The position numbers and the translations under genes were made by a program. 60,592 nucleotides of DNA from an uncultured Candidatus Saccharibacteria bacterium (GTDB lineage Bacteria; Patescibacteriota; Saccharimonadia; Saccharimonadales; Saccharimonadaceae), in the NCBI GenBank assembly GCA_947303945.1, contig CAMYZS010000006.1, forward strand, positions 1-60,592. Direction: 5' to 3'. Positions 51,997 through 58,154 of the stretch are shown piece by piece (position 1 is the stretch's first letter; every line of letters begins with the position of its first letter). The notes under the pieces were generated by a model. The model had not been told where the DNA came from, ran no database searches, and saw nothing but the letters and a program-made list of their open reading frames with translations.

Positions 51997-52016
51997 TTTT
52001 ACACACCCCTTAATGG
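51997..52016 (+). promoter_or_regulatory. Repeated phage element, copy 8
   Basis: TTTTACAC-ACCC-CTTAATGG; its last GG is the first GG of the tRNA-like fold. No ORF lies before the next element. Confidence 0.75.
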
Positions 52017-52079
52017 AAAGATTGGTGTAATTGGTAACACACGCATTGGCGAGTTGCAGGTTCGAATCCTGTTCTTTCT
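52015..52079 (+). ncRNA. tRNA-like RNA with shortened anticodon arm
   Basis: Acceptor GGAAAGA (52015-52021) pairs with TCTTTCT (52073-52079) over 7 bp. D-arm GTGT/ACAC (52025-52040) has GG in its loop. T-arm GCAGG-TTCGAAT-CCTGT (52056-52072) joins the acceptor in exact tRNA geometry. Where 17 bases of anticodon arm should be, only CGC-ATTG-GCG (52042-52051) fits, and no CCA is encoded. It cannot be a normal decoding tRNA as it stands. Confidence 0.65.
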
Positions 52080-52084
52080 TTTAT

Positions 52085-52104
52085 TTTTACACATTATTTA
52101 ATGA
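52085..52104 (+). promoter_or_regulatory. Repeated phage element, copy 9
   Basis: TTTTACAC-ATTA-TTTAATGA; GAAGAC/GTCTTC hairpin (52103-52120) follows; drives the gene at 52142. Confidence 0.75.
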
Positions 52105-52141
52105 AGACAATAGGGTCTTCGTAAAAACGAAAGGAACTACA

Positions 52142-52438
52142 ATGAAGAAGTTTATGGTTTGCGTTGCTATCGTGGCCGCTTTCGTCGCGGGTTTTGCCGC
52201 CAAGGGCTTCAGCCCTGAGTGGGACTACCAGCGCGGAATCGGTGCAACGGAAGTTCGCGCCGACTACGACCTCTCCATCGGTGGGGACTCGTGCTATTAC
52301 GAAATCATATTGTGGGACGAGGGGTATATGAATTACGAGATCGTCGAGCGTGGTATCTGCCACAGGTCCGAGCTTGAAGAGCTCAGCGAGACTGCTGGGC
52401 TTTACGAGACGGTCTTTGAGGCTGGTTACCGTCGCTAG
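52142..52438 (+). CDS. Small exported or membrane-anchored protein
   Basis: The 98-aa protein has an N-terminal signal-like segment (MKKFMVCVAIVAAFVAGFAAKG) followed by an acidic domain with SCYYEIILWDEGYMNYEIVERG. No lipobox is present. Either signal cleavage near AAKG or anchoring is possible. GAAAGGA precedes ATG 52142. Confidence 0.75.
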   Translation: MKKFMVCVAIVAAFVAGFAAKGFSPEWDYQRGIGATEVRADYDLSIGGDSCYYEIILWDEGYMNYEIVERGICHRSELEELSETAGLYETVFEAGYRR

Positions 52439-52444
52439 ACGGTT

Positions 52445-52472
52445 GAGGAGTCATGTACTCCTCTTTTCTTTT
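52445..52472 (+). terminator. Terminator
   Basis: GAGGAGT/ACTCCTC around CATGT, then TTTTCTTTTC. Confidence 0.8.
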
Positions 52473-52483
52473 CATACTTGATA

Positions 52484-52503
52484 TTTTACACTTCTCTTAA
52501 TGG
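52484..52503 (+). promoter_or_regulatory. Repeated phage element, copy 10
   Basis: TTTTACAC-TTCT-CTTAATGG; CGTA/TACG (52505-52516) follows; drives the gene at 52531. Confidence 0.75.
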
Positions 52504-52530
52504 ACGTATAAGTACGGCAAAGGAGGCTTT

Positions 52531-52734
52531 ATGGAGTGGTTCAGTAAGGCGATGTCATACACTATCGCAATAGGCTTTGCTCTAATGGGAGTCTACGTTG
52601 GACTCCTGGTGCTTCGACTAGCAATCGGAGTAGCGGGATTCATGCTAGGCTCTGCTTTGGGCACTGTTATATTGGCAATGGTTATGTGGCATTGGTACAA
52701 GAAACACAAGGAGAAAGGTGATTTTCCGTTTTAA
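52531..52734 (+). CDS. Two-span small membrane protein
   Basis: The 67-aa protein is hydrophobic over residues 9-52 (two likely spans) with a basic C-terminus (HWYKKHKEKGDFPF). AAAGGAGG precedes ATG 52531. Function unknown. Confidence 0.75.
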   Translation: MEWFSKAMSYTIAIGFALMGVYVGLLVLRLAIGVAGFMLGSALGTVILAMVMWHWYKKHKEKGDFPF

Positions 52735-52745
52735 CGTTCGAGACT

Positions 52746-52775
52746 GGGGCTGCACACGCGGCCCCTTTCTTTTTC
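52746..52775 (+). terminator. Terminator
   Basis: GGGGCTGC/GCGGCCCC around ACAC, then TTTCTTTTT. Confidence 0.8.
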
Positions 52776-52787
52776 GAAAGGATATTC

Positions 52788-53081
52788 ATGAATATTTCGC
52801 AAATTATTTTCATTATCACTTCGTTTTACTGTGGTAGGCTTTCTTATATGCTAGTTAAGAATAAGTATCTGGAGTCAAAGCGTGATGAACTGAATTCTTA
52901 TCGAAACGAACTTCTTAAGATCGAGTCGGATCTGGAAGCGAAGGATTCCCAAATTCGTAAGAAGTGGCAGTCCATGGTCGATGATATTTCTAAGTATCAA
53001 GCATCTATCAATGGCGATACAGGAAAGTGGAGCGATTGGGACGATGTTTATCTGAGGAGCTGGAATTCTGCTGAGAAGTGA
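52788..53081 (+). CDS. Membrane-anchored coiled-coil protein
   Basis: The 97-aa protein has an N-terminal span (ISQIIFIITSFYCGRLSYML) followed by a charged coiled coil (about 28-75). GAAAGGA precedes ATG 52788. It is the second gene after a terminator and has no own element, so it may depend on read-through. Function unknown. Confidence 0.7.
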   Translation: MNISQIIFIITSFYCGRLSYMLVKNKYLESKRDELNSYRNELLKIESDLEAKDSQIRKKWQSMVDDISKYQASINGDTGKWSDWDDVYLRSWNSAEK

Positions 53082-53082
53082 G

Positions 53083-53102
53083 ATTTACACCCCTTTTAAT
53101 GG
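53083..53102 (+). promoter_or_regulatory. Repeated phage element, copy 11
   Basis: ATTTACAC-CCCT-TTTAATGG (first base A instead of T); AGCG/CGCT around ATAA (53103-53114) follows; drives the 32-aa gene at 53137. Confidence 0.7.
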
Positions 53103-53136
53103 AGCGATAACGCTTCAAGATATCGAAGGGGGTTTT

Positions 53137-53235
53137 ATGAAAGAAAATAGATGGTTTAAGCTGATTGGAATTTTGGCAATTATAGCAATACCGTTATACT
53201 TCTTGAGGGATACGATTCATGATATTTTGAGTTAG
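53137..53235 (+). CDS. 32-aa single-span membrane peptide
   Basis: ATG 53137 follows GAAGGGGG. The peptide MKENRWFKLIGILAIIAIPLYF... is one membrane span with a short polar end. Element, hairpin, ribosome site and terminator frame it exactly, so it is likely real. Confidence 0.65.
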   Translation: MKENRWFKLIGILAIIAIPLYFLRDTIHDILS

Positions 53236-53247
53236 AGTTCCAAGATT

Positions 53248-53281
53248 GAGGCTACGTGAAAACGCGGCCTCTTTCTTTTTA
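53248..53281 (+). terminator. Terminator
   Basis: GAGGCTACG pairs imperfectly with CGCGGCCTC (53248-53271), then TTTCTTTTT. Confidence 0.75.
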
Positions 53282-53295
53282 GAAAGGATGATATT

Positions 53296-53661
53296 TTGGA
53301 CCATCTTATTTCAGACCGAGAATTGGAGATTATTCTCAAAAGAAGATCGGGAATGACATTCAATAAAATTGGAGAGGAGATGGGATTGTGTTACCAACGT
53401 GCTCAACAACTATATTTGTCTGGGTTGGAAAGTTTACGAATAGAGAAGGATATTCGTGAACGAAATAAGTTTTTCTTTAAAACAGCCAATGAATTCAGCT
53501 GGACACCAAAGCAACTTAAAAAACTATATAGACTTTTAAAAGATAGAGATATTCTATACACATGGCATACTCTTAACGACGAAGAGCTTCTAAGTATATA
53601 TGGTTTTGGTGCCACATATCTGGATTTTCTTTCTTATACTAAAGAAAAGTATCTCTTGTAA
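53296..53661 (+). CDS. Sigma region 4-like HTH protein with alpha-CTD-like end
   Basis: The 121-aa protein has an HTH of sigma region 4 type at about 17-48 (SGMTFNKIGEEMGLCYQRAQQL). Its C-terminus (about 93-113, LNDEELLSIYGFGATYLDFL) resembles the helix-hairpin-helix of the RNA polymerase alpha C-terminal domain. Both point to transcription control: a DNA-binding activator or sigma-like adaptor. TTG 53296 is used as start behind GAAAGGA. It follows a terminator without a repeated element. Confidence 0.7.
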   Translation: MDHLISDRELEIILKRRSGMTFNKIGEEMGLCYQRAQQLYLSGLESLRIEKDIRERNKFFFKTANEFSWTPKQLKKLYRLLKDRDILYTWHTLNDEELLSIYGFGATYLDFLSYTKEKYLL

Positions 53662-53682
53662 AACCGCAGGTAAATGAAGCGC

Positions 53683-53708
53683 TGAGAGCGCGTTTAAGGC
53701 GCTGTTTT
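53683..53708 (+). terminator. Possible terminator
   Basis: AGCGC/GCGCT around GTTTAAG, then GTTTTAA; weaker than the others. A second small hairpin GGTA/TACC lies at 53717-53730. Confidence 0.45.
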
Positions 53709-53750
53709 AACTAAAAGGTACAATTATACCTATATAGAAAGGATTTGTTG

Positions 53751-53951
53751 ATGACTTTCGAGGATTTTGTGGATCATTGCTCTTTCGACCACATCAACGA
53801 AGGCGATAAAACTAAGATTCTCGTTATATTTTCAGAAGGAATGACTCGAGAGTTCGGAACCGAGTTTGTCAAAGCACAAACGGAGCTTGCCGAAGATCTC
53901 GTGGCCAGTGATTTGTATGATTATATTAAGGAGCAGATGAAAAATGAATGA
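53751..53951 (+). CDS. Hypothetical acidic protein
   Basis: The 66-aa protein MTFEDFVDHCSFDHINEGDK... starts at ATG 53751 behind AGAAAGGA. No domain known. First of four overlapping small genes (53751-54557). Confidence 0.7.
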   Translation: MTFEDFVDHCSFDHINEGDKTKILVIFSEGMTREFGTEFVKAQTELAEDLVASDLYDYIKEQMKNE

Positions 53952-54132
53952 TGTGATTAGGTATTGTAACGGAGATATTAATTGGAACGAGAACGGATGG
54001 CCCGAACCGAATGCTGGTTCTGAGACAGACGATGGACAGTTTAACACGGACGATATGCCAGATGATATTTTCGAAATTTGGCAATCCGAATGCGACGACA
54101 TGTACGACGAGAATTGGAGTGTGGATGGATAA
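53944..54132 (+). CDS. Very acidic small protein
   Basis: The 62-aa protein carries many Asp and Glu residues (SETDDGQFNTDDMPDDIFEIW) and overlaps both neighbours by 8 bases. Strong negative charge is typical of DNA-mimic anti-defence proteins, but no specific relation is visible. Confidence 0.65.
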   Translation: MNDVIRYCNGDINWNENGWPEPNAGSETDDGQFNTDDMPDDIFEIWQSECDDMYDENWSVDG

Positions 54133-54337
54133 GCAATGCTTTCGATGTGGAAATCCAATAGAAGGTTTCCAAGAAGGTGGACAAATCACTATTTCTGGAT
54201 TTTATGACAGCAACCGTTTTCCATATTATAAGAATTTCACACTTTGTCCAACATGTCACGACAAACTAATTTTCACAATAAATCAGTGCTTGTATGGTTA
54301 TGAGGAGGATGCAAATGGCTCGCGCGATGACGCTTGA
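54125..54337 (+). CDS. Zinc-ribbon protein
   Basis: The 70-aa protein has two cysteine pairs, CFRCG and CPTCH, about 35 residues apart, typical of a zinc ribbon. ATG 54125 overlaps the preceding stop. The longer upstream frame is a shadow. Function unknown. Confidence 0.7.
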   Translation: MDKQCFRCGNPIEGFQEGGQITISGFYDSNRFPYYKNFTLCPTCHDKLIFTINQCLYGYEEDANGSRDDA

Positions 54338-54557
54338 TGAATTTTTTGATATGGCTCAACTTGGAGGACAGATTAAGGCATGCCATGATATTTTCGAAAT
54401 TCTTCAGAACGACAGTATGACTCCGGAACAGCAATCTCTAGCTCTAGGAAAGTATCAAGCAGAAGTTTTTGAGAACTTCAAGAAGTCGCAACTCAAGTTT
54501 AAAATGAGCGAAGGCCGAGTTCGAATGGACGAGGATAGCATTGATAGCCTTGGTTGA
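54315..54557 (+). CDS. Small helical protein
   Basis: The 80-aa protein (MARAMTLDEFFDMAQLGGQIKACH...) is mostly helical. ATG 54315 follows GAGGAGG, inside the preceding gene. It ends 2 bases before element copy 12. No domain known. Confidence 0.7.
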   Translation: MARAMTLDEFFDMAQLGGQIKACHDIFEILQNDSMTPEQQSLALGKYQAEVFENFKKSQLKFKMSEGRVRMDEDSIDSLG

Positions 54558-54559
54558 TA

Positions 54560-54579
54560 TTTTACACTCCTCTTAATGG
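54560..54579 (+). promoter_or_regulatory. Repeated phage element, copy 12
   Basis: TTTTACAC-TCCT-CTTAATGG, just after a stop codon; drives the gene at 54608. Confidence 0.75.
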
Positions 54580-54607
54580 AGGTGTTGGTACGTTAGAAAG
54601 GAATGAA

Positions 54608-54829
54608 ATGAAGGGTTTCAGCGGTCACACGTCGTATTATGTCAATGTGGGACAAACAATCGGAATCGTTGGCGGTCTGATTCTGGGCTTTAAAGCTCTT
54701 CGTGTAGAAGAAGCCAAGGCCGGAATTCAGCGCCGACCTCTGAAAGATGTCGTAGTTGATGATATTCGAAGGGTTAGAGCTTGGTACTCTGATAATTTCG
54801 GAGCAACAAAGATGTATCGGCATCACTAA
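54608..54829 (+). CDS. Small protein with one membrane segment
   Basis: The 73-aa protein has a hydrophobic glycine-rich stretch (QTIGIVGGLILGFKAL) and a basic C-terminal half. ATG 54608 follows GAAAGGA; the ATG five bases earlier runs into an immediate stop. Function unknown. Confidence 0.7.
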   Translation: MKGFSGHTSYYVNVGQTIGIVGGLILGFKALRVEEAKAGIQRRPLKDVVVDDIRRVRAWYSDNFGATKMYRHH

Positions 54830-54836
54830 TGAAACT

Positions 54837-54868
54837 GGGCTGGGAGAAATCCTGGCCCTTTTATTTTT
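54837..54868 (+). terminator. Terminator
   Basis: GGGCTGGGA/TCCTGGCCC with two G-U pairs around GAAA, then TTTTATTTTT. Confidence 0.8.
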
Positions 54869-54881
54869 AAGGAGATCACAT

Positions 54882-55079
54882 ATGTCCACAATTCAAATTC
54901 GAGTTTGTGATTTCTGCAAAGAAGCTCTTAAGACAGACTATTACTACCAAGTTATCATAGACGAACGCACTCCGAGCACTGTATATACGCCATGGCTTCA
55001 CGATGCCACATCGTTCGATGTCTGTAAGAAATGCTATCTAAAGATCATGGACGTCAAGAAAAATGCGTTAATTAGTTAG
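54882..55079 (+). CDS. Zinc-ribbon protein
   Basis: The 65-aa protein has CDFC near its start and CKKC near its end, a two-knuckle zinc ribbon. AAGGAG precedes ATG 54882. It follows a terminator and has no own element. Confidence 0.7.
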   Translation: MSTIQIRVCDFCKEALKTDYYYQVIIDERTPSTVYTPWLHDATSFDVCKKCYLKIMDVKKNALIS

Positions 55080-55083
55080 GATA

Positions 55084-55103
55084 TTTTACACACCGCTTAA
55101 TGG
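55084..55103 (+). promoter_or_regulatory. Repeated phage element, copy 13
   Basis: TTTTACAC-ACCG-CTTAATGG; AACGGA/TCCGTT hairpin (55104-55123) follows; drives the gene at 55142. Confidence 0.75.
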
Positions 55104-55141
55104 AACGGATACAAGATTCCGTTGAGAAGAAAGGAAATAAG

Positions 55142-55306
55142 ATGGACTTCGAGATTTCTGAGGACGTCAAGTTCTGGTTGCTTATGCTTGGTTACACTGG
55201 AGGCACGCTTGTGTTGTGCTACTGGATGTACAAGTGGTTTGCCGGAATGATTGGCTCCGCGGTTGTCAAGGAGCTCGTCAAGGCCGGAGTCATCGCGGTC
55301 TTGTAG
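55142..55306 (+). CDS. 54-aa membrane protein
   Basis: The protein MDFEISEDVKFWLLMLGYTGG... has one clear span (about 11-31) and a second hydrophobic end. GAAAGGA precedes ATG 55142. Single-gene unit with its own element and terminator. Function unknown. Confidence 0.7.
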   Translation: MDFEISEDVKFWLLMLGYTGGTLVLCYWMYKWFAGMIGSAVVKELVKAGVIAVL

Positions 55307-55308
55307 GT

Positions 55309-55344
55309 TCCAATAGGGATCGGGCACACGCCCTTTCCCTTTTT
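55309..55344 (+). terminator. Terminator
   Basis: AGGG..CCCT encloses GGGC/GCCC, then TTTTTATTT; nearly the same sequence as the terminator at 51965. Confidence 0.8.
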
Positions 55345-55373
55345 ATTTCGGCTAGAGGAGAGAAAGGACCGAC

Positions 55374-56003
55374 ATGCCGACAGGATACCCAATCACAGAC
55401 GACGATAAGCTTCGAGTTATTGAGATGTTTGACAACGGTCTTTCTAGACGAGAAGTTATCAAGAAAAGCGACCTTAGTCCCGCTAGCGTTGACCGAATCA
55501 AAAAGGAATTCTACGGAAAGGATATTCGGAGCATGGATGTGACTATTGCTGGCGATAAGAAGCACGGAACTCTCAGATCTGTTGGACCATCTCATTATAT
55601 CGGTACTTGTTTTCTGGAGAACGGTAAGTCCATATCGAAGCGCTTTAACGTGTCTACCGGTTCAAAGGACGCTATCAAACTGTGGAGCGAGTGGCAGCAG
55701 TCTTGCTGGAAGAAGGCTGAGCAGCGAGAGGAATCGCAAAGAAAGGATATTCCTGTGAATCAAGTTAAGGTCACGACGTCCGCACCTGTTTCGAACGCTT
55801 CGATAATATCGAACACGATGACGGAGAAGCCCAAGACTGTTCTAAACTCGCTTTATATTCTCGTTGTTGGAGACCCTAAGGTGGCCGGATGGTTTGTTGA
55901 CATGGAGCAAGCCATCAAGGCTGAGGATATAGCAAACAAAGCTCTTGAATGCGCAGGGGTTGACGCTCGCTATCAGGTTCTAGAAGTTAAGCGGTGGAAG
56001 TGA
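55374..56003 (+). CDS. HTH and AP2-like DNA-binding protein
   Basis: The 209-aa protein has an N-terminal HTH (about 8-45, LRVIEMFDNGLSRREVIKKSDLSPASVDRI), then a small beta-rich block HGTLRSVGPSHYIGTCF to KDAIKLWSEWQQ (about 63-110) like AP2/phage DNA-binding domains, and a C-terminal alpha-beta domain with LYILVVGDPKVAGWF. It may regulate phage or host genes. GAAAGGA precedes ATG 55374. Confidence 0.65.
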   Translation: MPTGYPITDDDKLRVIEMFDNGLSRREVIKKSDLSPASVDRIKKEFYGKDIRSMDVTIAGDKKHGTLRSVGPSHYIGTCFLENGKSISKRFNVSTGSKDAIKLWSEWQQSCWKKAEQREESQRKDIPVNQVKVTTSAPVSNASIISNTMTEKPKTVLNSLYILVVGDPKVAGWFVDMEQAIKAEDIANKALECAGVDARYQVLEVKRWK

Positions 56004-56005
56004 TA

Positions 56006-56025
56006 TTTTATACGACGTTTAATGG
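56006..56025 (+). promoter_or_regulatory. Repeated phage element, copy 14 (variant)
   Basis: TTTTATAC-GACG-TTTAATGG, the only copy with T in place of C at column 6; GCAG/CTGC (56025-56040) follows. A terminator closes the unit before any gene. Confidence 0.65.
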
Positions 56026-56115
56026 CAGTAATGGAGCTGCTGACCATCAGGCGTTAGATTAGCACCATAGAGCAATTTGAGGGGCTGCGTGAAAACACGT
56101 GGCTCCTCTTTTTCT
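56024..56115 (+). ncRNA. Possible short RNA between element copy 14 and a terminator
   Basis: A transcript from the element would be about 90 bases and hold only an 8-codon ORF (56031). It begins with a GCAG/CTGC hairpin and ends in the terminator at 56079. It may be a small RNA or a leader that controls the next gene by read-through. Confidence 0.4.
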
Positions 56116-56116
56116 T
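56079..56116 (+). terminator. Terminator
   Basis: GAGGGGCTGCGTG/CACGTGGCTCCTC around AAAA (56079-56108), with wobbles and minor bulging, then TTTTTCTTT. Confidence 0.8.
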
Positions 56117-56139
56117 TCAGGAGAGAAAGGATATTTGTC

Positions 56140-56388
56140 ATGACAGAACACAGAGCATTTAAGGCATTAACCGGACGCGACATTGTTAAGGCACTTACGG
56201 AATCTGGTTGCCTTGATAAAGAACTTGAGAGCTTTGAATACAATTTTTCATATGATTTGAAAGCGATTGTCGTGTATGAAAAATCGCACGAACGTCTAGA
56301 AAATGACGAAGTAAAATATACAGACATTCACCTAATCATTTCCGAAGGCGGGAAATGGAAGCTCGAGACCAAGGTTTGGGTTGGCTGA
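56140..56388 (+). CDS. Hypothetical protein
   Basis: The 82-aa protein MTEHRAFKALTGRDIVKAL... has alternating helix and strand, no known domain. ATG 56140 follows GAGAAAGGA. It lies after a terminator without its own element and ends just before copy 15. Confidence 0.7.
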   Translation: MTEHRAFKALTGRDIVKALTESGCLDKELESFEYNFSYDLKAIVVYEKSHERLENDEVKYTDIHLIISEGGKWKLETKVWVG

Positions 56389-56390
56389 TA

Positions 56391-56410
56391 TTTTACACGC
56401 TGTTTAATGG
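56391..56410 (+). promoter_or_regulatory. Repeated phage element, copy 15
   Basis: TTTTACAC-GCTG-TTTAATGG; GAGG/CCTC (56411-56424) follows; drives the gene at 56445. Confidence 0.75.
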
Positions 56411-56444
56411 GAGGAATAGGCCTCTTAGAGAGAAAGGAACTATC

Positions 56445-56651
56445 ATGATTAACAAGATCATTAAGTATGCGGCTATTGGTTGCGCAGCTTACGGAGTTGT
56501 TAAGGCAGCCGAGTTCGTAGGCATATGCAAAGGCATGATCTACGGATGCAGGCTTGCCGAGAACGCACCCGAAGACGCACATAACGTTGCCCGTGAATGG
56601 GATGAGTTTGATAAGCAATGGAAGGAGTTCAAGAAGTCTGTTAAGGCCTAA
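56445..56651 (+). CDS. Small protein with hydrophobic N-terminus
   Basis: The 68-aa protein MINKIIKYAAIGCAAYGVV... has a short hydrophobic N-terminal helix and a charged C-terminus ending WKEFKKSVKA. GAGAAAGGA precedes ATG 56445. Function unknown. Confidence 0.7.
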   Translation: MINKIIKYAAIGCAAYGVVKAAEFVGICKGMIYGCRLAENAPEDAHNVAREWDEFDKQWKEFKKSVKA

Positions 56652-56661
56652 CCGAACAGCT

Positions 56662-56704
56662 GAGGAGCCTGTGCATAACGCATGGGTTCCTCTTTTTATA
56701 TTTT
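56662..56704 (+). terminator. Terminator
   Basis: GAGGAGCCTGTGC pairs with GCATGGGTTCCTC (56662-56692) using wobbles, then TTTTTATATTTTT. Confidence 0.8.
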
Positions 56705-56724
56705 TTAATCAAGAAAGGAAAATT

Positions 56725-56937
56725 GTGTCGGCAGAAAATCATGATGTTTGGGTTTCATTGGGATTAGAAGACTACGAAGAATCTTACGACAAAATAGTTG
56801 CAGCTCGTAACGAAACAAATAACCGATACGATTTGGATAAATTCTCGATTCTTTTAACAGAAAACGCCGTGCTTAGAGGAGAACGGGATTTTTGGAAGGC
56901 AGCGGCATTGGAACTTTTGAAACATATAATGTCCTAA
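56725..56937 (+). CDS. Small helical protein
   Basis: The 70-aa protein starts at GTG 56725 behind AGAAAGGA (VSAENHDVWVSLGLED...) and is helical with a likely coiled coil at the end. The longer frame is a shadow. Function unknown. Confidence 0.6.
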   Translation: MSAENHDVWVSLGLEDYEESYDKIVAARNETNNRYDLDKFSILLTENAVLRGERDFWKAAALELLKHIMS

Positions 56938-56971
56938 ACGTACTAGCTAACGAATAGAGAAAGGACGAATC

Positions 56972-57769
56972 ATGAAGAAGATTCCATTTGGTAAGATTTA
57001 CAAACACGGTAAGTCATTTCTAGTTAAGCATTCTGCAGATATTCTTACCGCGTTCACGGCAGCTGGCGTGGTTCTCACAGGCATTGAGACGCATAAAGCC
57101 ACTAAGAAGGCTGATGAGTATCTTCGAATCAATGGTTATGACCAGGCAAATCCTGATACACAAAAGGTTCTGAAGTGGGAATCTCGTAAAAATTATATTC
57201 TCCCGGCTGTTATTGGCGCCAGCACCATTGGCGCTGCCGTTGGTGCAAATTATATTAATCACAAGCAGATTGCAGGACTTGCTGCCGCATGCACAGTCGC
57301 AGAGACGGCTCTGAGCGAGCATCGTGATAAGATTGAAGAGCTTATGGGTACGAAGGCTCTTCAAAAGATTGACGACGAAATTAACCTCGATCATGCGGTT
57401 GATATTCTGGATAACGACGAGCCAGTTCTTGACACAGGCAAGGGAAACGTTATGTGTTGCGAAGGATATTTGACTGGTCGAAAGTTCATGGCGAGTCCTG
57501 ACTGGGTTCGGAAATGCGTAAATGAGTTTAACGAACGGGTTAATTATGATACGTATTGTGCATATTCCGAATTTCTAGAACTTCTATGGCGCGACCATCT
57601 TGCAAGCACGCCAATTCCACGTTCTGCAGACGCAATTGGGTACAATATTCACCAAAACGGTCTACTTCGCGTTGAGATTACGAGCGATATCGATTCTAAG
57701 ACGGGTCTGCCATACTTGATATTCTGCCCGAGTAATCCGCCAATCGCCAATTTTATGGAGATTCTGTAA
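56972..57769 (+). CDS. DUF6353 family membrane protein
   Basis: The 265-aa protein has a hydrophobic pair typical of DUF6353: residues about 25-42 (DILTAFTAAGVVLTGIET) and about 73-95 (ILPAVIGASTIGAAVGANYI). The C-terminal domain contains CVNEFNERVNYDTYCAYSEFLELL and LLRVEITSDIDSKTGLPYLIF. It looks like a shorter paralogue of 862-1857. GAGAAAGGA precedes ATG 56972. Function unknown. Confidence 0.75.
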   Translation: MKKIPFGKIYKHGKSFLVKHSADILTAFTAAGVVLTGIETHKATKKADEYLRINGYDQANPDTQKVLKWESRKNYILPAVIGASTIGAAVGANYINHKQIAGLAAACTVAETALSEHRDKIEELMGTKALQKIDDEINLDHAVDILDNDEPVLDTGKGNVMCCEGYLTGRKFMASPDWVRKCVNEFNERVNYDTYCAYSEFLELLWRDHLASTPIPRSADAIGYNIHQNGLLRVEITSDIDSKTGLPYLIFCPSNPPIANFMEIL

Positions 57770-58089
57770 TGAGCTATGATATTCGGCGTAATAATGAGGG
57801 TGCCACTATCGTAATGCCAATCGAGCTTCCTCTATATGAAGGAAACCCGTCCACTCTTGGAGAACAGGCCATTCGAGACCTCACGTCGTTTCTTCGTCAT
57901 CACGCTGCGTGTGAGGTTATAGAAAACAACTTTGACACGCAAGACGATGCGATATTTGACTTGTATCAAGCAGAGAGGGCTCAGATGACCGCAAAGCTTA
58001 TCGCGGTATTTATGGCTTTGGCTGGCTGTTCTGAAGAGCTTGATATCGACTTGATGCAAGAAATTTGGGAAATGCCGTGGGAAGTCTAG
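57769..58089 (+). CDS. Hypothetical acidic protein
   Basis: The 106-aa protein overlaps the DUF6353 stop by one base (TAATG). Its C-terminal half is helical with a moderately hydrophobic stretch (AKLIAVFMALAGC). No family recognised. It probably works with the preceding protein, given the coupling. Confidence 0.7.
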   Translation: MSYDIRRNNEGATIVMPIELPLYEGNPSTLGEQAIRDLTSFLRHHAACEVIENNFDTQDDAIFDLYQAERAQMTAKLIAVFMALAGCSEELDIDLMQEIWEMPWEV

Positions 58090-58094
58090 GTAAG

Positions 58095-58114
58095 TTTTAC
58101 ACATCTTTTAATGG
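58095..58114 (+). promoter_or_regulatory. Repeated phage element, copy 16
   Basis: TTTTACAC-ATCT-TTTAATGG; AGACC/GGTCT around ATAA (58115-58128) follows; drives the gene at 58155. Confidence 0.75.
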
Positions 58115-58154
58115 AGACCATAAGGTCTTCAGTTATCGAAGAAAGGATTTTTAG

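Noticed and set aside
47304-58114. The repeated element as an ordinary host sigma-70 promoter
   Set aside because: TTTTACAC and TTAATG are only 5 bases apart, not about 17, and the whole 20-base unit is conserved.
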